From Polluticaenibacter yanchengensis (GTDB lineage Bacteria; Bacteroidota; Bacteroidia; Chitinophagales; Chitinophagaceae), in the NCBI GenBank assembly GCA_027854065.1, contig JAQGEF010000032.1:1-42687 (forward strand): a stretch of 42,687 bases of DNA, read 5' to 3'. The position numbers and the translations under genes were made by a program. Shown one piece after another: positions 42,023 through 42,687 of the stretch. The notes beneath the pieces are model-generated. The model was not told the origin of the DNA and searched no databases. It saw nothing but the letters and a program-made list of their open reading frames with translations. Position 1 is the first letter of the stretch. Every line of letters starts with the position of its first letter.

Positions 42023-42463
42023 ATGAATTGGTTGCCAATTAAAAATTCATATATGAGTTATACGCTTAATCAAATAAAGTTTGAATTAATTAATTTAATC
42101 AAAGCTAGAAATGAAATCAATTGGGAGTTTGCAGAATTTCAAATTGACTTTCCCCCATTTATAAATAGAGGCTTTAATTTCAGTCAGTTTGTTAAAGATG
42201 AAAATGACAATAATATTCGTTTAATAGCCTTGTCTGATGCATTAAAAAAGAATATTTATGGTTTCATCTATATTTTTAATCAAGAGAGTCTTTATAATCA
42301 AATTAGATTTAAAGCACAAAAGAATGACTTATGGAACTCTACAATAGAAGTATTTTTCAATAAAGAAGTTGATGATAATTTTCAAATGAATATTCCTTTA
42401 TCAAAGAAAGATAGTTACTTGCCCTGGTGGAAGAATGTAGAAGAAACTAAAGACCTAATTTAA
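42023..42463 (+). CDS. Small AT-rich hypothetical protein, candidate orphan immunity
   Basis: 146 residues from the ATG at 42023; an in-frame ATG at 42053 (MSYTLNQIKFELINLI) is also possible and begins in a more ordered-looking helix. It has no signal peptide or membrane helix. The sequence is rich in Asn, Phe, Ile and Lys, with FAEFQIDFPPFINRGFNF and SLYNQIRFKAQKNDLWNST as aromatic segments. I do not recognise the family. Position 45 bp after the YezG-type gene, with matching low GC, fits the spare immunity genes often left behind in polymorphic toxin loci, but no motif proves this. Confidence 0.5.
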   Translation: MNWLPIKNSYMSYTLNQIKFELINLIKARNEINWEFAEFQIDFPPFINRGFNFSQFVKDENDNNIRLIALSDALKKNIYGFIYIFNQESLYNQIRFKAQKNDLWNSTIEVFFNKEVDDNFQMNIPLSKKDSYLPWWKNVEETKDLI

Positions 42464-42497
42464 ATCAGTTCTACCAATCATTAATTTATAATAAAAT

Positions 42498-42687
42498 ATG
42501 TTAGACAAAGTTTCTACTGAAATTATTAATGAACTGAATACTCTATATCCGAGTTGGAATAGTTGTAACTACTTATTAATTGCAAACTCCTCAAATAGTA
42601 TAGGGTATAAAATAAACCCAGATTACGCATTAGAAAAAGGGAAATGAAAATTTTGAGATTGATTCCATAGTGAAGAGAACCACTTTC
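42498..42687 (+). pseudogene. Small AT-rich gene with an apparent frameshift, running off the right edge
   Basis: The ATG at 42498 opens MLDKVSTEIINELNTLYPSW and reaches a TGA at 42645-42647 after 49 codons. If one base is dropped in the run AAAAAGGG (42634-42641) the frame continues as EKGNENFEIDSIVKRTTF to the window edge without a stop. This suggests a single-base insertion in a homopolymer run, either a real mutation or a sequencing error. No family is recognised. It is the third small gene in a row behind the toxin-like gene. Confidence 0.45.

Overview
The window looks like a chromosomal segment of a Bacteroidota bacterium, most likely family Chitinophagaceae. The reasons are moderate-to-low GC, AT-rich intergenic DNA, Bacteroidota-type promoters (TTTG about 20 bases upstream of TAnnTTTG) before several genes, a type IX secretion (T9SS) C-terminal sorting domain, and DUF4377/META, DUF2071/DoxX and TolC/RND families of Bacteroidota character. 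I cannot name the genus from sequence alone. I see no tRNA, rRNA, CRISPR array, integrase or intact insertion sequence.

Layout. Positions 1-301 hold the start of an unknown AT-rich gene on the minus strand, running off the left edge. Positions 666-7980 (minus) form an efflux locus: RND adaptor, RND pump, TolC-type channel, a DHA2-type MFS exporter and a small HMA-like protein that lacks one metal-binding cysteine. A 1.4 kb AT-rich gap with a decayed reading frame and a palindromic repeat follows. Positions 9370-20480 are largely housekeeping: a DUF4377/META protein, threonine aldolase, a YugP-type membrane zinc peptidase, phosphofructokinase and pyruvate kinase (two glycolytic kinases in tandem), a DUF6265-like lipoprotein, accD and smpB, a J-domain membrane protein, and rodA.

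Positions 20882-24013 carry a DUF488 protein, then four tightly overlapping minus-strand genes (DoxX-like, DUF2071, a membrane-attached methyltransferase, a small membrane protein) and a cysteine-rich exported protein. At 24264-26005 a promoter, a SAM-I riboswitch and an intrinsic terminator control an O-acetylhomoserine sulfhydrylase gene. Next come a GNAT acetyltransferase, lon, lipA, an outer-membrane protein and an OsmC protein. Positions 32518-36276 are a two-gene sugar module: a sodium:solute symporter and an alpha-L-rhamnosidase-like GH78 enzyme.

The right end (36984-42687) is the most unusual part. A 17-bp palindrome overlaps a Bacteroidota promoter in front of a Sel1-repeat protein with a T9SS sorting domain. 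This is followed after 32 bp by a 1017-residue exported protein ending in a DNA/RNA non-specific endonuclease domain, then a YezG-type immunity gene and two further small AT-rich genes, the last apparently frameshifted. GC content drops across the toxin tip and immunity genes. I read this as a polymorphic toxin locus with an exchangeable nuclease/immunity cassette and an unfamiliar Sel1/T9SS partner.

Scattered between genes are five copies (both orientations) of a 150-225 bp repeat beginning GGGGCTGTCAGCAT. Each contains a GC-rich variable module. Two copies face each other and bound a 0.7 kb block with near-identical ends.
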